A stretch of 64,000 nucleotides of DNA, taken from assembly GCA_051010015.1 (NCBI GenBank), contig JBPCVZ010000098.1, positions 1 to 64,000 on the forward strand, given 5' to 3'. The notes under the pieces were generated by a model. It did not search any database. It had not been told where the DNA came from and worked only from the letters and a program-made list of their open reading frames with translations. Of the stretch, positions 9,840-17,464 are shown piece by piece (the stretch's first letter is position 1; each line of letters begins with the position of its first letter). Both the position numbers and the translations under genes were made by a program. This DNA comes from CAJQQK01 sp051010015 (lineage in GTDB: Bacteria; Pseudomonadota; Alphaproteobacteria; Rhizobiales; Hyphomicrobiaceae).

Positions 9840-10826
9840 TCACTGTGGGTTCTCCGAGCGTCGGCGAAGTTCTCGCGGTGACAATCCGAACTGCAGCCTG
9901 AACGCCCGGCTCATTGCACCCGGATTTTGATACCCTGTCCGTACTGCAATCTCTGCGACGGGCAGGTGCGTGTTTTCCAGCAGGCGTCGTGCTGACGCGA
10001 GCCGGAGATGCTGGTAGATCTGAACGGGCGAGGCTGCAAATTCTCGTCGAAATTCCCGCTCAAGTTGCTTTTGGGTCGTTGCGACATGGTCAGCGATGTC
10101 ACGGATCGTCAGCGGCTTTTCTATTGCAGCCTGCATGACTGTGAGTGCATGAGCGGTTTTGCGAGACTTGGGAATGTAGGGAGCAACGGAAGTCGCTCGT
10201 GTCGAATTCTGCATGAAGAGTGCCCCAACATCGAGGCTCAACGACTGGCCTGCGGTTCTAGAGATCAGGTAATGCGCAAGATCAAGTGTGGTCGAGGCGC
10301 CGCCGCACGTAATCACGTCGCCGTCAATGACGAAACTCTTCTGCACAAATGTCGTCGCAAGAAACTGCTCCGAAAACACATCGGCCACATCCCAATGGAT
10401 TGTCGCACTGCGCCCGTCGAGGAGCCCAGCGCCAGCGAGAAGCCAGGCGCCGGTGTCGAGACCAACGATTGTGTCTGCGGTCTGAGCCGCCTTGCGCAGA
10501 AGCCGCCGGGTCGCTCTTGTGTCAAGGTCTTTGTAGCCGTAACTCGAGACGACAAACAGCAGGCCATCGCGGCGCTGCGACGCTATCGTGGCGTCAACTG
10601 CGATCTGCAAACCACTCGACGAAGTGACCGTCCCGCCGTCGATTGCGAGGGTTTGCCAATTAAACACTTTTCGGCGTGCAATGTCGTTTGCAGCCCGGAA
10701 CGGCTCCAGCAGGTTGGCAAGACAGTAATTGGAGAACCGGTCAAACAGGAGGATATCGACTGGTACTGCCCAATCACTCACGGTTGACCATCTCTGCGTA
10801 ATTTTTGTCGATCCATGCACAGTCAT
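9840..10826 (-). CDS. cdhR: GATase1-like AraC-family regulator (CdhR type)
   Basis: 328 residues from the ATG at 10826; the frame continues upstream to 10928, but that would overlap the divergent cdhC gene. Residues about 17-190 form a DJ-1/PfpI (class I glutamine amidotransferase-like) domain, and about 220-325 hold the two AraC helix-turn-helix motifs (IRDIADHVATTQKQLEREF and PVAEIAVRTGYQNPGAMSRAF). The nucleophile site reads L-D-T-G-A, so the usual Cys is absent, as expected for a sensor domain. Regulators of this type (GbdR, CdhR, SouR) respond to glycine betaine, carnitine or sarcosine. Divergent placement next to a CdhC-like enzyme and carnitine dehydrogenase makes the CdhR role likely. 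Confidence 0.85.
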   Translation of the reverse strand: MTVHGSTKITQRWSTVSDWAVPVDILLFDRFSNYCLANLLEPFRAANDIARRKVFNWQTLAIDGGTVTSSSGLQIAVDATIASQRRDGLLFVVSSYGYKDLDTRATRRLLRKAAQTADTIVGLDTGAWLLAGAGLLDGRSATIHWDVADVFSEQFLATTFVQKSFVIDGDVITCGGASTTLDLAHYLISRTAGQSLSLDVGALFMQNSTRATSVAPYIPKSRKTAHALTVMQAAIEKPLTIRDIADHVATTQKQLEREFRREFAASPVQIYQHLRLASARRLLENTHLPVAEIAVRTGYQNPGAMSRAFRLQFGLSPRELRRRSENPQ

Positions 10827-10881
10827 TGTTGCGAAGTTCGCTAAGTTCCACCGATTGGTCAATGCTTCGCGGTGATGCCTT
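10827..10881. promoter_or_regulatory. Divergent control region of the carnitine genes
   Basis: Only 55 bases separate the chosen starts of the AraC-type regulator (leftward) and the CdhC-like gene (rightward). A control region this short implies overlapping promoters and that an operator for the regulator lies here or within the first codons. No clear -10/-35 pair or palindrome could be named by eye. Confidence 0.45.
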
Positions 10882-11790
10882 ATGCCCCTTGTCATGAACA
10901 GCGATGTATTCATCACTTGTGCCGTCACGGGCTCAGGTGGGACTCAGGATCGTAGTCCGCACGTGCCGCGTTCCCCGGCCGAGATTGCCCAAAGCGCAAT
11001 CGCGGCGGCGAAGGCGGGCGCGGCCATCGTCCACTGTCATGTTCGAGATCCAGAAACCGGCACGCCGTCGCGCGATCCCAAGCTTTACCGCGAATTGACT
11101 GAGCGCATTCGTGACTCACACGTCGACGTCGTTCTAAATTTAACGGCGGGAATGGGCGGCGATCTTGTCTTCGGATCGCCGTCGGCGCCGCTGCCGTTGA
11201 CTGAAGCGACCGACATGGTTGGTGCTGAAGAACGTCTGGTCCATGTCGCAGAGTGCCAGCCGGAAATCTGCACGCTTGATTGCGGCACTATGAATTTCGC
11301 GGAAGCGGACTACGTCATGACCAACACACCGGGCATGCTTCGGGCGATGGGTCGGCAAATCACGGAGCTGGGCGTGCGACCCGAAATCGAAGCGTTCGAT
11401 ACCGGCCATCTATGGTTGGCCAAGCAATTGGTCAGTGATGGTGTGCTCGCAAGCCCGGCACTTGTTCAATTGTGCATGGGTATTCCCTGGGGGGCACCGG
11501 ACGACCTCAACACGTTCCTGGCAATGGTCAACAATGTGCCCCGGGATTGGGTCTGGTCAGGATTTTCGATTGGGCGCAACCAGCTTCCTTACGTTGCCGC
11601 AGCGGTGCTTGCCGGGGGGAATGTCCGTGTCGGCCTGGAGGACAATCTCTGGTTGGCCAAGGGGGAACTCGCGACCAACGAGGCGCTGGTGGAACGGGCA
11701 GTCACGATTGTCGAGGCGATGGGTGCAAACATCGTGCGACCAGCCGCGGTGCGGGAAAAACTCTGCCTGAGGAAACGGGCACCACGATGA
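10882..11790 (+). CDS. cdhC: Beta-keto acid cleavage enzyme, 3-dehydrocarnitine type
   Basis: 302 residues, BKACE (formerly DUF849) family. ITCAVTGSGGTQD near the N-terminus, HCHVRDPETG with the zinc-binding His-x-His pattern around residues 52-54, and GNVRVGLEDNLWL towards the end are family hallmarks. BKACE enzymes exchange acetyl-CoA with a beta-keto acid; the CdhC type uses 3-dehydrocarnitine and yields betainyl-CoA plus acetoacetate. Direct coupling (ATGA overlap) to carnitine dehydrogenase supports that substrate. A start at the internal ATG 10894 is also possible. Substrate specificity is inferred from context. Confidence 0.85.
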   Translation: MPLVMNSDVFITCAVTGSGGTQDRSPHVPRSPAEIAQSAIAAAKAGAAIVHCHVRDPETGTPSRDPKLYRELTERIRDSHVDVVLNLTAGMGGDLVFGSPSAPLPLTEATDMVGAEERLVHVAECQPEICTLDCGTMNFAEADYVMTNTPGMLRAMGRQITELGVRPEIEAFDTGHLWLAKQLVSDGVLASPALVQLCMGIPWGAPDDLNTFLAMVNNVPRDWVWSGFSIGRNQLPYVAAAVLAGGNVRVGLEDNLWLAKGELATNEALVERAVTIVEAMGANIVRPAAVREKLCLRKRAPR

Positions 11791-13205
11791 AGAAATGCGC
11801 AGCCATCATTGGCGGTGGAGTGATTGGTGCAGGCTGGGCGGCCCGCTTCCTACTTATGGGTTGGGACGTTGGGATCTTCGATCCCGATCCGGACGCAGAA
11901 CGCAAAGTCCGCGAGGTCATATCAAACGCGCGGCGTTCGCTTCCCGGACTCTATGACACCGCTCTTCCCAACGAAGGCAGGCTTTGTTTTTACACGAGCA
12001 TCTCGGATGCTGTCCGGGAGGCGATCTGGGTGCAGGAGAGTTGCCCTGAACAGATTGAGATCAAGCATCGCATACTACGTGAGATCCAGGCAGCCAGCAG
12101 GGTCGATGCCGTTGTCGCATCCTCTACCTCTGGCATTCGCCCTAGCCAATTGCAGCAAGGCTCCGAACGGCCCGATCAGATCATCGTCGCGCATCCCTTC
12201 AACCCTGTTTATTTGTTGCCGGTAGTCGAACTGGTCGGAACGGAGTGCACCGTGCAGCAGGCGCATGCAATCATGGGCCAAGTCGGTATGAAGCCTATAC
12301 ATGTTCGTCGTGAGATCGACGCGCACATTGCTGACAGGTTGCTGGAAGCCGTCTGGCGGGAAGCGCTCTGGTTGGTCAATGATGGCATCGCGACGACAGC
12401 TGAAATCGATGACGCTATCCGGTTCGGTTTCGGGTTGCGCTGGGCACAGATGGGCCTTTTCGAAACCTATCGCATTGCTGGCGGAGAAGCCGGCATGGCG
12501 CACTTCATCAGCCAATTCGGCCCGGCTCTCAAGTGGCCCTGGTGCAAGTTGGTCGATGTGCCAGAACTCACGGACGAACTTGTCGGTAAAATAGCGCGCC
12601 AGTCAGACGAGCAATCGGGCCACTATTCGGTTCGTGAACTCGAACGCATCCGCGATGACAACCTCGTTGCGCTAATGCGCGCCTTGAAGGGAAGGAACTG
12701 GGGTGCGGGTAGCCATTTGAATGAATCCGATAGGTTGTTGGCCACGCCCGTTGGCGCGGCCGAACGCGGTGCTCTTCGCACGGTGGATCGCACCGTCCCG
12801 GTCGATTGGGTCGATTACAATCGGCACATGAATGAGGGTCGCTACGGCCAGGTATTCTCTGATGCTGCAGACAGCGTACTCGATCGTATCGGAGCGGATG
12901 CCGCCTACACAAAGAACGGCAACAGTTTCTTCACAGTCGAGACGCACACCCAGTATCTGCACGAAACGTGCGCCGGCATGCGCGTGTGGGTGGACACTTT
13001 CGTTCGCCAAGCGACTGGCAAAAAGCTGATCCTGCATCATGAGATGTACGGCGATGGTGTCAGTGGCTTGCTCGCGAGCTGCGATCAGACACTCGTCCAT
13101 GTCAGCCTGGAGACTCGACGCGCGTGCGAACCGGACGCCGAAGTCAGCCGAAACATGGAGGTGTTGGCTGTGCAACACGCTGCGTCGAACAGTGGTCAGG
13201 GCTAG
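11787..13205 (+). CDS. cdhA: L-carnitine dehydrogenase fused to a hotdog thioesterase
   Basis: 472 residues from the ATG overlapping the cdhC stop; the frame is open further upstream but that part lies inside cdhC. The first ~320 residues are a 3-hydroxyacyl-CoA dehydrogenase-type NAD domain (IGGGVIGAGWAARF; catalytic His in AHPFNPVYLLPVVE). From about residue 330 a hotdog domain follows (DWVDYNRHMNEGRYGQVF). The dehydrogenase oxidises carnitine to 3-dehydrocarnitine; the thioesterase is expected to release glycine betaine from betainyl-CoA. Pseudomonas encodes these as separate cdhA and cdhB genes, whereas fused forms are known in rhizobia. The fusion places the first and last steps around CdhC on one chain. 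Confidence 0.9.
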   Translation: MKKCAAIIGGGVIGAGWAARFLLMGWDVGIFDPDPDAERKVREVISNARRSLPGLYDTALPNEGRLCFYTSISDAVREAIWVQESCPEQIEIKHRILREIQAASRVDAVVASSTSGIRPSQLQQGSERPDQIIVAHPFNPVYLLPVVELVGTECTVQQAHAIMGQVGMKPIHVRREIDAHIADRLLEAVWREALWLVNDGIATTAEIDDAIRFGFGLRWAQMGLFETYRIAGGEAGMAHFISQFGPALKWPWCKLVDVPELTDELVGKIARQSDEQSGHYSVRELERIRDDNLVALMRALKGRNWGAGSHLNESDRLLATPVGAAERGALRTVDRTVPVDWVDYNRHMNEGRYGQVFSDAADSVLDRIGADAAYTKNGNSFFTVETHTQYLHETCAGMRVWVDTFVRQATGKKLILHHEMYGDGVSGLLASCDQTLVHVSLETRRACEPDAEVSRNMEVLAVQHAASNSGQG

Positions 13206-13264
13206 TCCGAACCTGCCTCGGCCGGCCAGGATCGTACCTTGACACAGAAAGATGGAAGCCAGAC

Positions 13265-14452
13265 ATGACAACAGATGCACTGCCATGGACGCCGGATTTC
13301 GAGAGCTACGCGATCGTACATCATCTTAAGGCGGTCGCACTCGATGGTGATGCCGTGCAAGTGCGCTGGAGCGATGGCAAGCAGAGCCAACACTACGCTT
13401 TGTGGTTGCGCGAAAACAGCCCGGATCCACAGACGATCCATCCGTTGTCTCGGGAGATGCTGCTCGATCCGCTGGATATTCCTTCCGACATTGCACCCGC
13501 CGAAGCGAGCGTTGCAGATAACGGCTCGCTTCAGGTCGTTTGGTCCCACGGTGGATTGGTCAGTGCTTACCACCCCGGCTGGCTGCGGGCGCATGCCTGT
13601 TTTGAGGATGACTGGACGGCGGTTCAACCGTCCACCACTGTGGTGACGTGGCACGCTGCATCACTCAGTGAGCCGCCAACGTTCAATGGTGCCGATGCGC
13701 TGAGGAACGAGTCGGTTTATTTGCAGTGGCTGGAGGCTCTGCATGATTATGGTTTGGCCCGACTTGAAGGTTTGCCGCTTGGCCAGGGCACCCTGGCAGA
13801 AGTCGTGGAACGGATCGGCCCGATGCGTGAAACCAATTTCGGGCGGACGTTTGACGTTGTGGTAACGGCTGATCCAAACTCGAATGCCTACACAACGGCG
13901 GCGCTCGTTCAGCACATGGATCTCGCCACGCGCGAGTTGCCACCGGGCTTGCAATATTTGCTATGTCGAGAGAATTCAACCAGTGGCGGCGAAGGTATTT
14001 ATACGGACGGGTTTCGCATTGCTGCCGATATGCAAGCCGACGACCCGGAGCATTTCGAGGCACTCCAGTCGATTTCGTGGGAGTTCAAGAACCGCGCCAA
14101 AGACTGTGACTACCGCGCGGTTGGGCCGGTTTTTTCCCATGATGCGAATGGTACCATTACAGCAGTACGCTATACGCCCTGGCTGCGTGCCCCGCTCAAA
14201 GCGCCGATCAAGGAACAGAGGCGGGCCTACGCGGCCATCCGAGCCTTCATGGCCCGCAATCGCGATCCGAAATATCAGGTGCGCTTGACTTATAGAGCCG
14301 GTGACCTGCTCGCCTTCGACAACCGTCGAGTATTGCATGGCAGAGCCAGCTATGACTCCAACGTCGGCAATCGCCACCTTCACGGCTGCTATTTGGACCG
14401 AGACGACCTACTGTCCTGCATCCGAATGTTGCGGAGGCGGAACGCATTCTAG
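13265..14452 (+). CDS. Gamma-butyrobetaine dioxygenase family protein
   Basis: 395 residues from ATG 13265. The C-terminal TauD-like domain has the iron triad His217-x-Asp219 (QHMDLATREL) and His357 (NRRVLHG). HMDLATRELPPGLQ is characteristic of gamma-butyrobetaine dioxygenases, which use 2-oxoglutarate, Fe(II) and oxygen to make carnitine. The N-terminal domain normally binds zinc through three Cys and one His; here the cluster reads R-E-N-S-P-D-P-Q-T, so all three Cys positions are replaced (Ser52, Asp54, Thr57 by eye). It lies 59 bases after the carnitine dehydrogenase fusion, on the same strand, so gamma-butyrobetaine could feed directly into the carnitine pathway. Trimethyllysine dioxygenase-like specificity is less likely by context. 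Confidence 0.83.
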   Translation: MTTDALPWTPDFESYAIVHHLKAVALDGDAVQVRWSDGKQSQHYALWLRENSPDPQTIHPLSREMLLDPLDIPSDIAPAEASVADNGSLQVVWSHGGLVSAYHPGWLRAHACFEDDWTAVQPSTTVVTWHAASLSEPPTFNGADALRNESVYLQWLEALHDYGLARLEGLPLGQGTLAEVVERIGPMRETNFGRTFDVVVTADPNSNAYTTAALVQHMDLATRELPPGLQYLLCRENSTSGGEGIYTDGFRIAADMQADDPEHFEALQSISWEFKNRAKDCDYRAVGPVFSHDANGTITAVRYTPWLRAPLKAPIKEQRRAYAAIRAFMARNRDPKYQVRLTYRAGDLLAFDNRRVLHGRASYDSNVGNRHLHGCYLDRDDLLSCIRMLRRRNAF

Positions 14453-14504
14453 CTGATGATACACTAGGTCTGACCTTGCGGCACCGACCGGTGGAGCAAT
14501 CCAC

Positions 14505-15476
14505 CTACTGCGCGCCGCTGACGCCCAGTTCGTTGAGCCATCGTCGATAAACAACCGACAGCTTATCGGCACGAACGTGGAGTTCTTGGCGCAAAGCCTC
14601 CGGAATCATCGCCGGTCGCTGACTGTTGACGATCGGCACGTCCTCGCCGAACACGTCGTTGTTGCGTGCCGAGATCCGAGCCTCACCGTCTTCCTTGTCA
14701 AAATTGGCACTGGTAAGGACCCACATTAGCGTTACGTCATCCTCTACCGGCGTCACCGGCATGAAGTGGGAAAAGCACCGCTGCGCGTCAAAGGATTTCA
14801 TGAGATAGGGCATGAAGGGCCGCGGAATCCAGAACCGATACGTACTCTCGACAGGCTGTCGCCGATGATCGCCAGCCGGCTGTGACACCTTGATCGGGCC
14901 GGCGCGCAAACCATCGTTGGTCTGTTCGACATCATAGACCTCGATCGGGTCGGGTGCGCCGGCCTGCCCCAGCATCGCATCATGGACGAACGGGAAATGC
15001 GAAACGTCAATGACGTTCTCAACCGCCCGTGGCGCGCTCGCCTCGAAAGTATAGGGCCCAGTGAAAACCTTGAGAAAGTTGTCGTCCTCCCATTCAGGAT
15101 GCGCTGGCACCTCGTTCGTCGGTTCGCCAAGACAAACCCAAATGAAGCCGCTTTGCTCGCAGCAATGGTAAGCTTGCGCCCGCGCCCGACTTGGAATTGG
15201 ATCACTCGGTTGCGCTGGCATTAGCGTGCAGCGCCCTTCGTTGTTATAGCGCCAGCCATGGTAGGGACAAACGAGTTCGTTCTCGTGAACGTGGCCAAGC
15301 GACAGACGCGCGCCGCGATGAATGCAAAGGTCCAGCCATGCCATCGCCTCGCCGCCGCTGCGCCACAGGACGAGATCCTGCCCAAGCAGGCGAACCCTAT
15401 GGACATTGCCGTCAGCCAGGTCCTTTGAACGGTATACGACATGCCATTCATTTCGGAGAACATCGCTTTCGATCAT
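14505..15476 (-). CDS. Rieske non-haem iron oxygenase, alpha subunit
   Basis: 323 residues from the ATG at 15476, which has GGAAGG upstream; an ATG seven codons earlier is less well placed. The Rieske [2Fe-2S] ligands are Cys51-x-His53 and Cys70-x2-His73 (CIHRGARL, CPYHGW). The mononuclear iron site is N154-x2-D157-x2-H160-x4-H165 in ENVIDVSHFPFVHD. It resembles VanA/phthalate-oxygenase type single-component alpha subunits that demethylate or hydroxylate. No ferredoxin or reductase gene is nearby. It is convergent with the carnitine block and follows a VOC gene on its own strand. An N- or O-demethylase acting on a small molecule is possible; the substrate is unknown. Confidence 0.86.
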   Translation of the reverse strand: MIESDVLRNEWHVVYRSKDLADGNVHRVRLLGQDLVLWRSGGEAMAWLDLCIHRGARLSLGHVHENELVCPYHGWRYNNEGRCTLMPAQPSDPIPSRARAQAYHCCEQSGFIWVCLGEPTNEVPAHPEWEDDNFLKVFTGPYTFEASAPRAVENVIDVSHFPFVHDAMLGQAGAPDPIEVYDVEQTNDGLRAGPIKVSQPAGDHRRQPVESTYRFWIPRPFMPYLMKSFDAQRCFSHFMPVTPVEDDVTLMWVLTSANFDKEDGEARISARNNDVFGEDVPIVNSQRPAMIPEALRQELHVRADKLSVVYRRWLNELGVSGAQ

Positions 15477-15539
15477 CGTGCCGCCTTCCCCATGCATACA
15501 TGCTCACACCGCGTCTTGTGACATCGGCATTGGCGCCCG

Positions 15540-15935
15540 TCAGAGAAAACGTCCACCGCGTTCGAGCACTTCGATTTCGTAGCCGTCTGGATCCGCAAGG
15601 AAAAAGAAACGGGCGATACGCTCGCCTTCCGGCGCGAATTCGACGATCTTTCTCGGAGCCAGACCAAGTTGAACAAGGCGCGCGTGCTCGCTTTCGAGGT
15701 CATCAACGGAGACGGCGAGATGGCCATATCCATCACCTAACTGATAGGGGTCGGATCGGCCCTTGTTGACGGTCAGTTCTAACTCGAAACCTGTTTCAGG
15801 ATTACTCATGTAGACAAGTCGAAACGTCTCAAAATCGAGCGTGTCCGCCACTGTGAGGCCGAACGCCTTGCTGTAGAAATCCACAGATCGCTCGTCGTCG
15901 AGTACGCGGATCATCGAATGAATCAACTTTGCCAT
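15540..15935 (-). CDS. VOC/glyoxalase-I-like protein
   Basis: 131 residues from the ATG at 15935, chosen because TGAGTGAGG ends a few bases upstream; in-frame ATGs at 15938 and 15950 are alternatives. The motif order LIHSMIRVLDDERSVDFY, YGHLAVSVDDLE and FFLADPDGYEIEVLE is that of lactoylglutathione lyase-like proteins, with metal-ligand candidates His (LIHSM), Glu (FELELT), His (GHLAV) and Glu (YEIEV). It may detoxify a glyoxal or act on a different substrate, as VOC folds do. It is followed by the Rieske oxygenase after 63 bases, so the two are likely co-transcribed. Confidence 0.82.
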   Translation of the reverse strand: MAKLIHSMIRVLDDERSVDFYSKAFGLTVADTLDFETFRLVYMSNPETGFELELTVNKGRSDPYQLGDGYGHLAVSVDDLESEHARLVQLGLAPRKIVEFAPEGERIARFFFLADPDGYEIEVLERGGRFL

Positions 15936-15942
15936 CATCGCC

Positions 15943-16035
15943 TCACTCATCAATTGGGCTGCCGAGCACTTTCTGACCAGCCTTCTCGATCGCATCGATC
16001 CTGGTCTTGCCTTCAGAGCGCCAGTGTAAGACCAT
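15943..16035 (-). CDS. Possible small or truncated protein upstream of the VOC gene
   Basis: A 30-codon frame (MVLHWRSEGKTRIDAIEKAG...) ends at a TGA whose TGAGG forms the ribosome-binding site of the VOC gene, the arrangement expected of adjacent operon genes. The amino-acid composition looks like real protein, but the upstream part of the frame does not, so it may be the surviving 3' end of a lost gene. An in-frame ATG 11 codons further upstream would give 41 residues. Function unknown; low confidence. Confidence 0.22.
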   Translation of the reverse strand: MVLHWRSEGKTRIDAIEKAGQKVLGSPIDE

Positions 16036-16148
16036 ACGCACTCTTCTGCGAAGTCGAAACCTCATCCAATCGCAACGATAGCCTGGGCGAGCGCAGATGA
16101 ATACCGGGTAGGTCGGGCAATTGAACGAATTGGTCGGGAGACGTTCAC

Positions 16149-17282
16149 ATGGGAAATATCTCGTTCGGTTGGTTCCTGCCGACTTTTGGCGATACAACTG
16201 CGTTTGGCCTAGAGAGCGCTCGTATCCCTCCCGGCAATGCTTTGTTTGATGACGTTGCTGCGGCGGCAGATGAAGGCGGCTTCCAGTATCTGTTGATGCC
16301 TGTCGCGCCGAACTGCTGGGAAGCAACGATTGTCGGTGCCTACTATGCAGCGCTCACGAAGCGCATCGCGCCATTGATCGCCATTCGCTCCGGTTATGTA
16401 AATCCGACCCAGTCTGCAAAAATGTTTGCAACGCTCGACCAGATTTCCGGCGGTCGGGCGGCAATTAACCTGATTGCTGGCATCAGCGATGCCGACACGC
16501 TCGCTGACGGCATTCCGGACGACAAGACGGTGCGTTATGAAAAAATGTCGGAAGAGGCCGCGATCATGAAGCGGCTGTGGTCGAGCGACACGCCGATCGA
16601 CTATCGCGGCAAGCATTATAACGTCAACCAAGTCATCGACACAAAACCGCTCCAGCAACCGCACCCACCGTTCTTTCTTGGCGGCGGCTCACAAGCGGCG
16701 GCTGCTGTATCCGCGGCGCACAGCACGGTTCATCTTTTCTGGGGGGAACGACCATCAACGATCGGAGAGAAGATTGTTGAACTACGCAAGCAAGCGGCAG
16801 AACACGGTCGGGAGGACATCATTCAGTTCGGGATGCGATTGCACGTGATCTGCCGTGACAGCAATGACGAGGCCTGGCAGGCGGCGCACGACCTCATTCG
16901 CAACGCCCCACGCCTCGAGCAGATCGAAGCGTTCAGCACCGGTCGCGACGCGATCGCGGACGTGGCCAGGACCTCGGAGGCTAATCGGCAGGTTTGGAAA
17001 CTGCTCGAAGAATCCGGCAATGACATGAAGATTCACCCGCACATTTGGACCGGCATCTCGACCGTTCGCGTCGGCGCCGGTATCGCCATTGTGGGTGGGC
17101 CAAAGGAAGTTGCGCAGACGATCGACGAATACGTTGAGGCAGGCTGCACATCGTTCTGTTTCTCCGGGTATCCGCATGCCGAGGCTGCACGCGACTTCTC
17201 GGAGAAAGTCATGAGGCCCCACTTCGGCAGTCGCCTGCGGAAAGGCCTGCCGCAAGATCGCACGCCCAGTTCTCAAATGTGA
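16149..17282 (+). CDS. LLM-class flavin monooxygenase, SsuD-like
   Basis: 377 residues, preceded by GGGAGA. It has the bacterial luciferase-like TIM-barrel pattern; FGWFLPTFGDT, NINLIAG-like AAINLIAGISDAD, YRGKHYNV and PPFFLGGGSQAA resemble alkanesulfonate monooxygenase (SsuD), the FMNH2-dependent enzyme that releases sulfite from alkanesulfonates. The SsuD length (about 380) agrees. No SsuE reductase or SsuABC transporter is adjacent, so sulfonate use is not established; other LLM enzymes of this subgroup oxygenate nitrogen heterocycles or dialkyl sulfones. It stands alone between divergent and convergent genes. Confidence 0.83.
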   Translation: MGNISFGWFLPTFGDTTAFGLESARIPPGNALFDDVAAAADEGGFQYLLMPVAPNCWEATIVGAYYAALTKRIAPLIAIRSGYVNPTQSAKMFATLDQISGGRAAINLIAGISDADTLADGIPDDKTVRYEKMSEEAAIMKRLWSSDTPIDYRGKHYNVNQVIDTKPLQQPHPPFFLGGGSQAAAAVSAAHSTVHLFWGERPSTIGEKIVELRKQAAEHGREDIIQFGMRLHVICRDSNDEAWQAAHDLIRNAPRLEQIEAFSTGRDAIADVARTSEANRQVWKLLEESGNDMKIHPHIWTGISTVRVGAGIAIVGGPKEVAQTIDEYVEAGCTSFCFSGYPHAEAARDFSEKVMRPHFGSRLRKGLPQDRTPSSQM

Positions 17283-17464
17283 GCCTATTTCGACGCCGAA
17301 GAGCTGGCGAATCAGGCGTGCTTGGCAAGTACTTCGGCGGCGCTGGCGCCACGAGCGCCAAATCGACATCGCCAGACGAGGGCAGCCGATGCTCTGCTAT
17401 CTGTTGCTAGTGAGGTCGGCGCGACGGCCAATCGATGACGGACGGCATAAAACTCTTCTACGCC

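Noticed and set aside
10894..10896. Internal ATG as start of the CdhC-like gene
   Set aside because: It is possible, but neither start has a strong ribosome-binding site; the first ATG was kept because the family N-terminus tolerates both.
17339..17359. GGCGCT/AGCGCC hairpin downstream of the SsuD-like gene
   Set aside because: Six-base arms in GC-rich DNA with no T-run; too weak to call a terminator.
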